Below, piece after piece: positions 6,574-14,561 of a stretch of DNA of 16,459 nt (position 1 is its first letter; each line of letters starts with the position of its first letter). The notes beneath the pieces are model-generated. The model searched no databases and was not told where the DNA came from. It saw only the letters and a program-made list of their open reading frames with translations. Source of the stretch: Bacteroidales bacterium. GTDB lineage: Bacteria; Bacteroidota; Bacteroidia; Bacteroidales; PUMT01. Both the position numbers and the translations under genes were made by a program. The stretch covers positions 1 to 16,459 of the forward strand of contig SKQJ01000167.1 in assembly GCA_007119075.1 (NCBI GenBank). Direction: 5' to 3'.

Positions 6574-8723
6574 AGAAAGTAGTCATTTTATTTGCAGCTT
6601 TGCTGCTAACAACCGGTGTCAGGCTTCAGGCCGACGAGGGAATGTGGATGCTGCCCCTGCTCAGGCAGCTCAATATTGAAACAATGCAGGAACTCGGACT
6701 GGAACTGAGCGCCGAGGATATCTACAGCATCAACAGCTCCAGCATAAAGGACGCAGTTGTAATCTTTGGCGGATTTTGTACCGGGGAAATGATATCGGGG
6801 AAGGGGCTGCTGCTTACCAATCATCATTGCGGCTATGGTGCGATCCAGTCACACTCAACGCTAGAGAATGATTACCTGATGGATGGTTTCTGGGCCGCTT
6901 CCATGGCCGATGAAATTCCCTCCCCGGATCTTTATGTAACCTTTCTGATCAGTATCGAGGATGTGACCGGAGAGGTTCTTGAAGGCATCGATCACCGGAT
7001 GACGGAAGAACAGAGAAACGCAGCCGTGGGCAGAAGATCAAGGGATCTTGAAAACAAAGCAGCTGGATCAACCGGCTATTTCGCCCGTGTTCAGCCCTTT
7101 TTTGGCGGAAACCAGTATTACATGATGCTTTATGAACGCTATGACGATGTAAGGCTGGTCGGTACCCCGCCCTCTTCGATCGGCAAATTCGGGGGCGATA
7201 CCGATAACTGGATGTGGCCCCGACATACTGGCGACTTTGCCCTGTTCAGGGTATATACTGCGCCTGATGGTTCGCCGGCCGGGTTTTCCGAGGAAAATAT
7301 TCCACTTCGGCCCAGGCACTATCTGCCCATATCGGCCAGGGGAGTCGAACCAGGCGATTTCACAATGGTATTGGGCTTTCCCGGGGGAACCGATCGTTAC
7401 ATGACATCATATGAGGTAGATGAACTGCTTGAAATTACCCATCCCAACAGGATAAAAATCAGGGGCGTACGCCAGGGGATCATGCTGGAAGATATGATGG
7501 CCAGCGACAGGGTGAGGTTACAGTATTCCGACAAGTACTCGAACTCGACAAATTACTGGAAATATTCGATCGGCCAGAGCGAAATACTGCAGCGGCTGAA
7601 TATTTACGAACAGAAAAAAGAGACGGAGGAGGCTTTTATGCAATGGGTCCGGGCGGACGACAGCCGGCGCAGTTTGTATGGCGAAGCGCTTGAACTGATT
7701 GAAAATGCCGTAAATAACAGGCGGGAATACAGCAATGCAATACAGTATATCACGGAAACCATTTTCAGAAGCAGCGAGATTGCGCTGATGGCAAACCGCG
7801 CCGCCGGTCTCGGTGGACTGCTGGCCGAAAGAAACGCCGATAAGGCGGCAATTGATAATGCAATTGAAGTGCTGCGGGATGCGGCGGCAGACTTTTACCG
7901 GGATTATAACCCGCCGACCGACCGCAGGATCGTTGCCGCCATGCTGGATCTGTTATATAATAACGTTGATCACGAATACCTGCCTGAAGCAGTCATTGAA
8001 GCAGGCCGTAAATACAAGGGCGATTTTGCAGGTTATTCCGACGACCTTTTCAGAAATTCGGTATTCGCTTCCGAACAAAGCCTGGAAGCTTTTCTTGCCA
8101 GGCCATCGGCCCGCCGGCTTGAGCGGGATCCCGCATACCGGCTTGCCCGTTCCTCTCTCAGGAAATTATCGGATCTAAGGGAAGCCTCCGGGGAATATAA
8201 CCTCAACTTGTCAAGAGGGCAGAGGCTTTTTATCGGCGGACTTATGGAACAGCATCCCGACAGCATATTCTATCCCGATGCCAATTTTACCATGCGTCTC
8301 ACCTACGGAACTGCGGGAGGATATCATCCCCGTGACGCGGTATGGTATGACTATGTAACCACCATTGACGGCAAAATGGAAAAAGAGGATCCGGCCGACC
8401 GGGAATTTGTCGTGCCTGACAGGATAAAGGAATTGTATGAAGAAAGGGACTTCGGCAAATATGGTGACAATGGCACCCTGGCAGTAAACTTCATTGCAAA
8501 TCTGGATATAACCGGCGGCAATTCCGGCAGTCCTGTCCTTAACGCCCGCGGGGAGCTGATCGGTCTTGCTTTTGACGGCAACTGGGAGGCCATGAGCGGA
8601 GATATCGCCTTCGAGCCCGAACTCCAGCAATGCATAGCAGTTGATGCCCGGTATATTTTGTTTATAATTGATAAATTTGCCGGAGCCAGGCACCTTATCG
8701 AAGAGATGACCATAGTTAACTGA
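6570..8723 (+). CDS. S46 family dipeptidyl-peptidase, DPP7 type
   Basis: This is a 717-residue exported serine exopeptidase that removes dipeptides from the N-terminus of oligopeptides. A signal peptide occupies residues 1-21, with likely cleavage after LQA, leaving DEGMWMLPLL, the usual mature start. The chymotrypsin-like catalytic triad by family alignment is His86 (LLTNHHCGYGA), Asp222 (MWPRHTGDFALFR) and Ser652 (TGGNSGSP). Specificity is set by the residue 18 after the catalytic Ser: Gly670 in FDGNWEAMSGDI, as in DPP7 (hydrophobic or aliphatic P1), whereas DPP11 has Arg there for Asp/Glu. The long helical insert (~280-570) that caps the cleft is present. Length is normal. S46 enzymes feed peptide-fermenting Bacteroidota in the periplasm. 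rnhA follows after a short hairpin spacer. Confidence 0.95.
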   Translation: MKKVVILFAALLLTTGVRLQADEGMWMLPLLRQLNIETMQELGLELSAEDIYSINSSSIKDAVVIFGGFCTGEMISGKGLLLTNHHCGYGAIQSHSTLENDYLMDGFWAASMADEIPSPDLYVTFLISIEDVTGEVLEGIDHRMTEEQRNAAVGRRSRDLENKAAGSTGYFARVQPFFGGNQYYMMLYERYDDVRLVGTPPSSIGKFGGDTDNWMWPRHTGDFALFRVYTAPDGSPAGFSEENIPLRPRHYLPISARGVEPGDFTMVLGFPGGTDRYMTSYEVDELLEITHPNRIKIRGVRQGIMLEDMMASDRVRLQYSDKYSNSTNYWKYSIGQSEILQRLNIYEQKKETEEAFMQWVRADDSRRSLYGEALELIENAVNNRREYSNAIQYITETIFRSSEIALMANRAAGLGGLLAERNADKAAIDNAIEVLRDAAADFYRDYNPPTDRRIVAAMLDLLYNNVDHEYLPEAVIEAGRKYKGDFAGYSDDLFRNSVFASEQSLEAFLARPSARRLERDPAYRLARSSLRKLSDLREASGEYNLNLSRGQRLFIGGLMEQHPDSIFYPDANFTMRLTYGTAGGYHPRDAVWYDYVTTIDGKMEKEDPADREFVVPDRIKELYEERDFGKYGDNGTLAVNFIANLDITGGNSGSPVLNARGELIGLAFDGNWEAMSGDIAFEPELQQCIAVDARYILFIIDKFAGARHLIEEMTIVN

Positions 8724-8736
8724 TCATAAAGCCTGC

Positions 8737-8757
8737 CTGCCGGAAGAGCTCCGGCAG
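8737..8757. repeat. 8-bp perfect hairpin between the S46 peptidase gene and rnhA
   Basis: CTGCCGGA (8737-8744) pairs exactly with TCCGGCAG (8750-8757) around AGAGC. It ends 13 nt before the rnhA ATG and starts 13 nt after the peptidase stop. Only TTAAT follows, not a T-run, so full termination is doubtful. It could be a weak terminator, an mRNA-stabilising end for the peptidase message, or a structure that limits rnhA translation. Confidence 0.5.
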
Positions 8758-8770
8758 TTAATCCGGTTAA

Positions 8771-9250
8771 ATGGCAAATCCTCCAAAGATCACTGTATAT
8801 ACCGATGGCGCAGCCCTGGGGAATCCCGGCCCGGGCGGATACGGGATCGTCCTTATTTCAGGCAGGCACCGAAGGGAGATCTCGCAAGGATACCGGCTTA
8901 CCACAAATAACCGGATGGAGCTTATGGCGGTCATTGTGGCACTTGAATCCCTCAGGATACCGGGAAGCCATGTCACTGTATTTACTGACTCCCGCTACGT
9001 GGCTGATGCGGTTGAAAAAAAATGGGTTTTCGGCTGGGAAAGAAACGGCTTCAAAAAAAAGAAAAATCCCGACCTCTGGCGCCGGTTCCTGATCTCCTTC
9101 AGAAAGCACCGCGTCAGTTTCATATGGGTTAAGGGACATTCAAACATACCCGAAAACGAACTCTGCGATCGCCTTGCGGTAAGCGCCGCCAGATCTTCAA
9201 ACCTGCTCGAAGACGAAGGCTATCTGTCTGACCCGGGATCGGTTACCTGA
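8771..9250 (+). CDS. rnhA: ribonuclease HI
   Basis: RNase HI degrades the RNA strand of RNA:DNA hybrids (R-loops, primers). The 159-residue protein has the full bacterial layout: Asp12 in VYTDGAALGNPGPGGYG, Glu50 in NNRMELMAV, Asp73 in FTDSRYV, the mobile-loop His123 in WVKGHS, and Asp133 in NELCDRLA. The basic handle WVFGWERNGFKKKKNPDLW is present, which marks the E. coli-like type rather than the short archaeal type. It has no N-terminal hybrid-binding domain. The start ATG at 8771 gives the standard N-terminus. It is probably read with the peptidase gene, with a hairpin between them. Confidence 0.97.
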   Translation: MANPPKITVYTDGAALGNPGPGGYGIVLISGRHRREISQGYRLTTNNRMELMAVIVALESLRIPGSHVTVFTDSRYVADAVEKKWVFGWERNGFKKKKNPDLWRRFLISFRKHRVSFIWVKGHSNIPENELCDRLAVSAARSSNLLEDEGYLSDPGSVT

Positions 9251-9294
9251 TGCTCATGTACCGCCTTCAAACTATGCCCCGGGTGTAAACAAAC

Positions 9295-9343
9295 TGTCCG
9301 GATACGTACAACTTCTGTTTGATACCGGACAATCGCATGCGAT
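9295..9343. repeat. inverted repeat followed at once by a 12-bp perfect palindrome
   Basis: TGTCCGG (9295-9301) pairs with CCGGACA (9325-9331) across 23 nt. The next base begins ATCGCATGCGAT (9332-9343), a perfect 12-bp palindrome. This is in the non-coding 231-nt spacer between rnhA and the first permease gene. The palindrome is too short to form a stable RNA hairpin with a normal loop, so a dimeric protein-binding site is a better guess. No regulator gene is adjacent. Confidence 0.45.
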
Positions 9344-9415
9344 CCTGCTGTGACCCAAGTGTCAATCCAACAGCGTTATATAGGCTATGGCATTTTTATT
9401 GGACAGCAGAGACGC

Positions 9416-9438
9416 AGCTCCCTTTCGGGGATCTTTTT
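9416..9438 (+). terminator. candidate intrinsic terminator before the permease array
   Basis: TCCC (9419-9422) pairs with GGGA (9428-9431) around TTTCG. The stem extends past one mismatch by AG (9416-9417) with CT (9433-9434), and a run of five T follows at 9434-9438. It would end transcripts from rnhA, or attenuate those entering the permease array, since it lies only 44 nt before the permease ATG. A competing pairing exists between GCTCCC (9417-9422) and GGGAGC (9446-9451), which could act as an antiterminator. The stem is short. Confidence 0.35.
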
Positions 9439-9481
9439 CAGCACCGGGAGCGAAAATGAAGCACTATAAATATTGCCGGAA

Positions 9482-11815
9482 ATGTTCATCAATTATATAC
9501 TGACGTCAATGCGTGTGCTGGTGAGGAACCGGATGACCTCGGTAATCAATATCGGTGGTCTTGCTTCCGGGATAGCGGCCTCCATCCTGATAATCCTTTA
9601 TGTGAGCTCTGAATTGTCGGTCGACCGGTTCAATGAGCAATATGATAATATATACCGGCTTGAAGTGGGTGATTTCCATGTTACCGGTACGGCACAGGCA
9701 TTGCTGCTCAGGGAATTTCCCGAAGTGCGGGAGGCGGTCAGGATGGATTTCAGGTACACTCCGGTATTAAGACGAGGGGATGAATTTTCCAGAATGAATG
9801 AATTCATGTTTGCCGATTCAACCCTGTTCGCAGTTTTTACCTTCAAATTTTTGTCGGGAGAGCCCGAAACCGCACTTATCAACCCTTTTTCACTGGTGCT
9901 GACCAGGTCTGTTGCCCGAACCTTATTCGCTGACCGTTATCCTGTCGGCGAAACACTGAATCTGGACAACCATGATTATACCATCACTGCGGTTATTGAC
10001 GATATTGATGAATTTCACCTGCCGGCAGGCGCAATCGGTTCCTTTGCCAGTCTGCCCTATATCGAAAATGATGCCGATCATGACAGGCATCTTTATAGCT
10101 ACATGAATTTTCTGACCTATGTTATATTGCATGATACTGCCGATCCTGTTGCGATAGCAGCTGAATTCGACCGGACAGTAGATGAGCGGTATCCCGATAT
10201 GCGAAGATATGAAAGCAGATTCAGGAAAATGGGGGAGATTTACTTTAACCGGAAATTAAATGACTCGCCCCCGGTCCGTCACGGAAACCTGCCGCTGGTA
10301 TATACGCTCATAGCCATAGCCGGTTTTATACTTCTCATTGCAATTGTCAATTTTGTAAATATGGCTACCGCAAATGCATCGGTCAGGGCACCGGAAATCG
10401 GGATGAGGAAGGTGCTCGGTGCCCGGCGTATGAATCTTGTGCTTCAGTTCCTGGCCGAATCGGTAATTATAAGCTTTTTCGCTTTTTTGATCGCACTGGT
10501 ACTTGTTGAGCTGCTTTTGCCGGTCTTTAACAAGCTTCTTCTCAGCAACCTGTCACTCGACTTGTCTCACAATCTCCCGCTTTTTCTTCTCCTTGTTGCG
10601 CTGGTATTTTTTACCGGCATTCTGGCCGGTATTTATCCTGCCTTTTATTTGTCATCAATGAAAACACTTTCCATATTGCAGGGAATAATTACAAAGGGCC
10701 GTAATGCGCTGCACCTTAGAAGATTTCTGATCATTTTTCAATTTACGATTTCAATAGCTTTGATAATAAGCACATTGACCATATATCGGCAGGTAAATTA
10801 CATGCGCAGCAAAGACCTTGGTTTCGAAAAACAGAATGTGCTTATAACAAGGATCAACATGGATCTGTATTCGTCGGCATCGATTCTCCGGGAAAGACTT
10901 CTGGAAGATGAGTCAATCAATGCCGTATCCTTTTCAAATAACCTGCCGGGTTATGTGACCTGGTTCAGTACATGGGAAACTGAAGGAGAAAGCAAGCCAT
11001 TTAAGTATCTCCCCGTTGACCCGTTTTATATCGATATGATGGGGATCGAGCTTGTTTCCGGACGCGGTTTTGAGTGGGACCGGACGGCCGATCAGGAGCT
11101 TACATACATTCTGAATGAAGAGGCAGTCAAATATTTCGGTTTCGATGATCCTGCAGGCAAGGAATTCATGGTGGGCCATATCCGGCCGGTAAGAATAATC
11201 GGGGTGGTAAAAGATTTTCATTTCAGGTCACTTCATGAGCCTGTCGGTCCGCTGGTCATGGGATGGCAACCCGGAAGCCTGGGCCTTGCCAACATCAGGA
11301 TGAAGGCGGGCGATACTGAACACGCAGTCGGGCATATCAGGCGTCAATGGGCGGAATTATCGCCCGGACATCCTTTTGAATATGCCTTTCTCGATGAGGA
11401 GATCGACCGGCTCTACGGATCGGAGATCCGGGTAAACAGGCTTTTCCGGTATTTCGCGCTTTTTGCAGTTATTATTGCATGCATGGGCCTTTATGGACTC
11501 AGCACTTTCCTCATGCACAAACGTTCCAGGGAAATTGGCATACGCAAGGTTCTTGGCTCCGGATCGGGCAGCATCATGCTCCTGCTTACATCGGAATTTA
11601 TCAGGCTGGTAGCCGCCGCCAACATTATTGCCTGGCCGGTTGCATACCTTGCGATGGACCGGTGGCTCGCGAATTTCCCCTACAGGATTGATCAGGGGTT
11701 GTCAGTCTTTGCCTTATCGGGACTGATGGCCCTTGGAATAACAGTCTTTACCGTCGGACTGCAGGCCTGGAAGACAGCCGGCTTGAATCCGGCAATTACA
11801 CTCCGCAGCCAATAA
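9482..11815 (+). CDS. ABC transporter permease, FtsX/MacB-like, first of three in tandem
   Basis: From the ATG at 9482 this is 777 residues (a TTG at 9473 would add three). It has two repeated halves. Each half has one membrane helix, a large extracytoplasmic MacB-type core domain, then three helices of the FtsX type. The first helix is about residues 19-43 (INIGGLASGIAASILIILYV). The first FtsX block surrounds EIGMRKVLGA (Glu305). Helix 5 is near LIIFQFTISIALIISTLTIY, and the second FtsX block surrounds EIGIRKVLGS (Glu684). These E-I-G-x-R-K-V-x-G motifs mark the cytoplasmic coupling loops that contact the ATPase. Family members export peptides, lipids or drugs, or act as mechanotransmitters. 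No ATPase or periplasmic adaptor gene is adjacent in the window. The next paralog starts 11 nt after its stop, so they are an operon. Confidence 0.92.
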   Translation: MFINYILTSMRVLVRNRMTSVINIGGLASGIAASILIILYVSSELSVDRFNEQYDNIYRLEVGDFHVTGTAQALLLREFPEVREAVRMDFRYTPVLRRGDEFSRMNEFMFADSTLFAVFTFKFLSGEPETALINPFSLVLTRSVARTLFADRYPVGETLNLDNHDYTITAVIDDIDEFHLPAGAIGSFASLPYIENDADHDRHLYSYMNFLTYVILHDTADPVAIAAEFDRTVDERYPDMRRYESRFRKMGEIYFNRKLNDSPPVRHGNLPLVYTLIAIAGFILLIAIVNFVNMATANASVRAPEIGMRKVLGARRMNLVLQFLAESVIISFFAFLIALVLVELLLPVFNKLLLSNLSLDLSHNLPLFLLLVALVFFTGILAGIYPAFYLSSMKTLSILQGIITKGRNALHLRRFLIIFQFTISIALIISTLTIYRQVNYMRSKDLGFEKQNVLITRINMDLYSSASILRERLLEDESINAVSFSNNLPGYVTWFSTWETEGESKPFKYLPVDPFYIDMMGIELVSGRGFEWDRTADQELTYILNEEAVKYFGFDDPAGKEFMVGHIRPVRIIGVVKDFHFRSLHEPVGPLVMGWQPGSLGLANIRMKAGDTEHAVGHIRRQWAELSPGHPFEYAFLDEEIDRLYGSEIRVNRLFRYFALFAVIIACMGLYGLSTFLMHKRSREIGIRKVLGSGSGSIMLLLTSEFIRLVAAANIIAWPVAYLAMDRWLANFPYRIDQGLSVFALSGLMALGITVFTVGLQAWKTAGLNPAITLRSQ

Positions 11816-11826
11816 TATCAAATCTT

Positions 11827-14166
11827 ATGGCCATGTTGAGAAATTATTTAAAGATCGCTTTAAGGAACTTCATCAGGAACCGGAGCATTTCGTTTCTTAA
11901 TATCAGCGGACTGGCCATTGGAATGGCAGCATCGATCCTTATCTTGCTGTGGGTTATCGATGAAAGGAGCGTTGACATGTTCCATGAAAACCTGGATCAG
12001 CTTTACCGGGTTTATGAAAAACAGGAATATTCAGGCCAGGACCCCCTGCTGGTCTACAATACCCCGGGTCCTCTCGCTCCCGCCCTTGCAGAGAATTTTC
12101 CCGAAATCAAAAACACCGCAAGGTTTTCGCCAGTATGGCAGCAGCTGGTGTTTCGCGCAGACGATATACTATTTCATGAAACCGGGGGATATTTTGCCGA
12201 TCCCCGGGTACTTGACATGTTTGCCTTTGAATTCATCTCAGGGCAACCTGAAAATGCGCTGGGCACTCCCGATGCCATTCTGCTTACCCGTGAAATGGCT
12301 GAAAAATACTTCGGCGGCACCGATCCCCTTGGTAGGACCATCACCGTAAACAATGAATATGAATTCACTGTCACCGGGGTCCTTGACAAACCATCGAATA
12401 CTCATTTCAGGTATGATTTCATAATCACATTTGAAACAAATATCGGGAGGTTCTGGGGCCCAACGGGAGAATCATGGAACAGCAATTCTTTTTTTACCTA
12501 TGTTCAGATAGATCCCGCAACAGATTACAAAGAAACCGAATCGAAGATCACCGATTTTATGAGGGACCATCAGGAGCAGACCGGTCTCTATCTTGAACCC
12601 CTCAAAAGATCACATCTCCATAATATCTGGGACAGCGGCGCCATCCACAACATAAGGATATTTACCATAGTCGCCCTGCTTATCCTGCTTATTGCATGCG
12701 TGAATTTCATGAACCTTTCCACCGCCAGGTCCGCCCGGCGTTCAAGGGAGGTCGGACTCAGAAAGGTTGCAGGAGGCACCCGCTCACAGATAGCCTTCCA
12801 GTTCCTTGGAGAATCCGTGCTGTTCTCGCTTTTCGCCCTGGTTCTGGCGATGGTTCTGGTTGAGATCCTTGTGCCGGGATTCAACCAGCTTACCGGAAAG
12901 GAATTGTCAGTCAATATCCTTTCCCCTTCGATCATTGCCGGATTGCTTCTAATCGCAATCCTCACCGGAATAATTTCGGGCAGCTATCCCGCAGTTTTTC
13001 TTTCCTCCTTTAAACCGGTCCATGTTTTAAAGGGCATCCAGGCATCGGGCTCAAAAAGTTTCAGAAGAACCCTTGTCGTATTCCAGTTTGCCCTTTCGGT
13101 CGCACTGATAATCAGCACGCTTACGATTGGCCGTCAAATGAATTACATCAGAAACAAGCATCTTGGCTTCCAGAAGGAAAATATTGTCACCCTGCATACT
13201 TCGGCAAACCCAACGGAAAATATCGCCCTTCTCATGAGAGAGCTTGAGACCGTGCCCGGCGTCCGGATGATATCGGCCTCCAATGATTCCCCGTCCCGGA
13301 TCGGGAATTCTACTTACGGTATCAACTGGGAGGGCAAGGATCCGGATCAGCGCGTGCTTTTCAATTTTGTGCACACCGATTTTGATTTTATAGAGACTTT
13401 CGGTATGGAGATGCATTCAGGCCGGTCCTTCTCACGTGAATTTGCTTCGGATTCGGCGGCCTATGTCATCAATGAGGAAGCGGCAAGGTTTATTGGAGGC
13501 GAAGTAATAGGAAAGCCCTTCAATATGTGGGGCGTAGATGGTGAAATAATCGGAGTCGTAAAGGATTTCCATTTCCGGGATCTCCGGCAAAAGATCACGC
13601 CCCTGGTTATCCGTATCAGTCCGCCGCTTTCATCTCTTGTCCACCTGCGCTTATACCCCGGCAACACATTGCAGACCATGGCAGAGATAGAGGATATATG
13701 GAAAAAGGTGTTTCCTGAAGAGCCTGTTCATTATCAGTTTTTCGATCAGCAGTTTGACATGATGTATCGTGCCGAACAGCGCGTCAGCCGTCTTTTCGTA
13801 TGGTTTTCCGCCCTTGCCCTGGCAATATCCTGCCTTGGACTGTTCGGTCTTGCTTCTTATATGGCGGAGCAAAAAACACGGGAAATCGGTGTAAGAAAAG
13901 TCTTCGGGGCGGGTATCGCCCATGTCCTGATTCTTATGGTGAAAGAGTTTTTCAAATGGGTGGCGGCGGCCATCCTGATCGGCATGCCCGTGGCATGGTA
14001 TTTCATGGATAGCTGGCTGGATAATTTCGCCTACAGGGCCGGACAGGGGGTCTACCCCTATTTCCTTGCAGCAGTTGCCGCCACGGGAATAATGGTTCTC
14101 GCCGTGGCCTGCCAGGCCCTTCGTGCCGCACTGTCAAATCCCGCCACTTCGCTCCGCCACGAATAA
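11827..14166 (+). CDS. ABC transporter permease, FtsX/MacB-like, second of three in tandem
   Basis: This 779-residue paralog of the upstream gene has the same two-half layout. The N-terminus (MLRNYLKIALRNFIRNRSI) and first helix (FLNISGLAIGMAASILILL) are standard. The first coupling loop is EVGLRKVAGG (Glu308) and the second is EIGVRKVFGA (Glu686); helix 5 is FQFALSVALIISTLTI. The C-terminus ends in NPATSLRHE, the usual end of this family, so the stop is native. ATG 11827 or ATG 11833 could be the start; the second fits the typical M-L-x-N-Y-L-K opening better. It lies 11 nt after the first permease. Directly after its stop is the relic of a type IX secretion cargo gene. The ATPase is not in the window. 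Confidence 0.92.
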   Translation: MAMLRNYLKIALRNFIRNRSISFLNISGLAIGMAASILILLWVIDERSVDMFHENLDQLYRVYEKQEYSGQDPLLVYNTPGPLAPALAENFPEIKNTARFSPVWQQLVFRADDILFHETGGYFADPRVLDMFAFEFISGQPENALGTPDAILLTREMAEKYFGGTDPLGRTITVNNEYEFTVTGVLDKPSNTHFRYDFIITFETNIGRFWGPTGESWNSNSFFTYVQIDPATDYKETESKITDFMRDHQEQTGLYLEPLKRSHLHNIWDSGAIHNIRIFTIVALLILLIACVNFMNLSTARSARRSREVGLRKVAGGTRSQIAFQFLGESVLFSLFALVLAMVLVEILVPGFNQLTGKELSVNILSPSIIAGLLLIAILTGIISGSYPAVFLSSFKPVHVLKGIQASGSKSFRRTLVVFQFALSVALIISTLTIGRQMNYIRNKHLGFQKENIVTLHTSANPTENIALLMRELETVPGVRMISASNDSPSRIGNSTYGINWEGKDPDQRVLFNFVHTDFDFIETFGMEMHSGRSFSREFASDSAAYVINEEAARFIGGEVIGKPFNMWGVDGEIIGVVKDFHFRDLRQKITPLVIRISPPLSSLVHLRLYPGNTLQTMAEIEDIWKKVFPEEPVHYQFFDQQFDMMYRAEQRVSRLFVWFSALALAISCLGLFGLASYMAEQKTREIGVRKVFGAGIAHVLILMVKEFFKWVAAAILIGMPVAWYFMDSWLDNFAYRAGQGVYPYFLAAVAATGIMVLAVACQALRAALSNPATSLRHE

Positions 14167-14359
14167 GTCCGCCGTAACATTATCCTCGAGATCATTGATG
14201 TTTACGGCCGCATTGTAATGCAGCTCGCAAGTGGATTTTATTCTGCAGGGATCCATAACCTCATTTGGGATGCATCCGGCCATCCCGGAGGTAGTTCACT
14301 TTTACAGGCTCCAAAGCGGGGATGAAAAAATAATCAAAAGGATGCTCCTTGTCCCCTGA
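14167..14359 (+). pseudogene. 3' remnant of a type IX secretion cargo gene (C-terminal sorting domain, frameshifted)
   Basis: Directly after the permease stop and in the same frame, codons read ...NIILEIIDVYGRIV, then GFYSAGIHNLIWDASGHPGG. This matches the FlgD-like/Por sorting-domain pattern (x-L-x-I-Y-D-x-x-G-R-x-V ... G-x-H-x-x-x-W-D-x-x). At about 14294 the frame breaks, and the next frame (14300-14356) gives FYRLQSGDEKIIKRMLLVP, then TGA at 14357-14359. That is the classic end of the domain (G-x-Y-F-Y-R-L-x-x-G ... K-x-M-L-L-x). Removing one base in 14293-14299 would restore GGIHFYRL. The start of the domain and all of the cargo protein are missing, and no start codon fits. It is a relic of a secreted or surface protein gene, not a working gene. 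Confidence 0.75.
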
Positions 14360-14561
14360 ACAGCAGTAGAAATTGATCCATCCTTGAATAGTTCCTTCTG
14401 CCTCTCCGGGATGCTCTTGATTCTGCAATAAGGCAGCCGGAAATCTGTTCTTGCTGTTTGCCCTGGATTTCTTCGGTCCTGTTGCTGTAACCTCCGGCCT
14501 TCTCGTGCGTCATATTGCTGAACCGCATCTCTCCGCCATAATCTAATTAATAATTACCGCC
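14360..14561. other. non-coding remainder of the gap between the second and third permease genes
   Basis: With the sorting-domain relic this makes a 395-nt stretch without an intact gene. The three plus-strand frames carry repeated stops and no domain. A 64-codon minus-strand frame (14334-14528) overlaps the relic and resembles nothing. The last ~25 nt before the next ATG are AT-rich (TAATCTAATTAATAATTA), as expected of a leader, but contain no good -33/-7 pair. The third permease probably needs its own promoter here because of the gap. Confidence 0.5.

Noticed and set aside
9501..9508. TGACGTCA palindrome
   Set aside because: It lies within the first codons of the permease gene and is a chance 8-mer in coding sequence.
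14334..14528. 64-codon minus-strand frame in the gap between the second and third permeases
   Set aside because: It overlaps the sorting-domain relic, has low-complexity basic composition with no recognisable fold and no ribosome binding site; probably chance.
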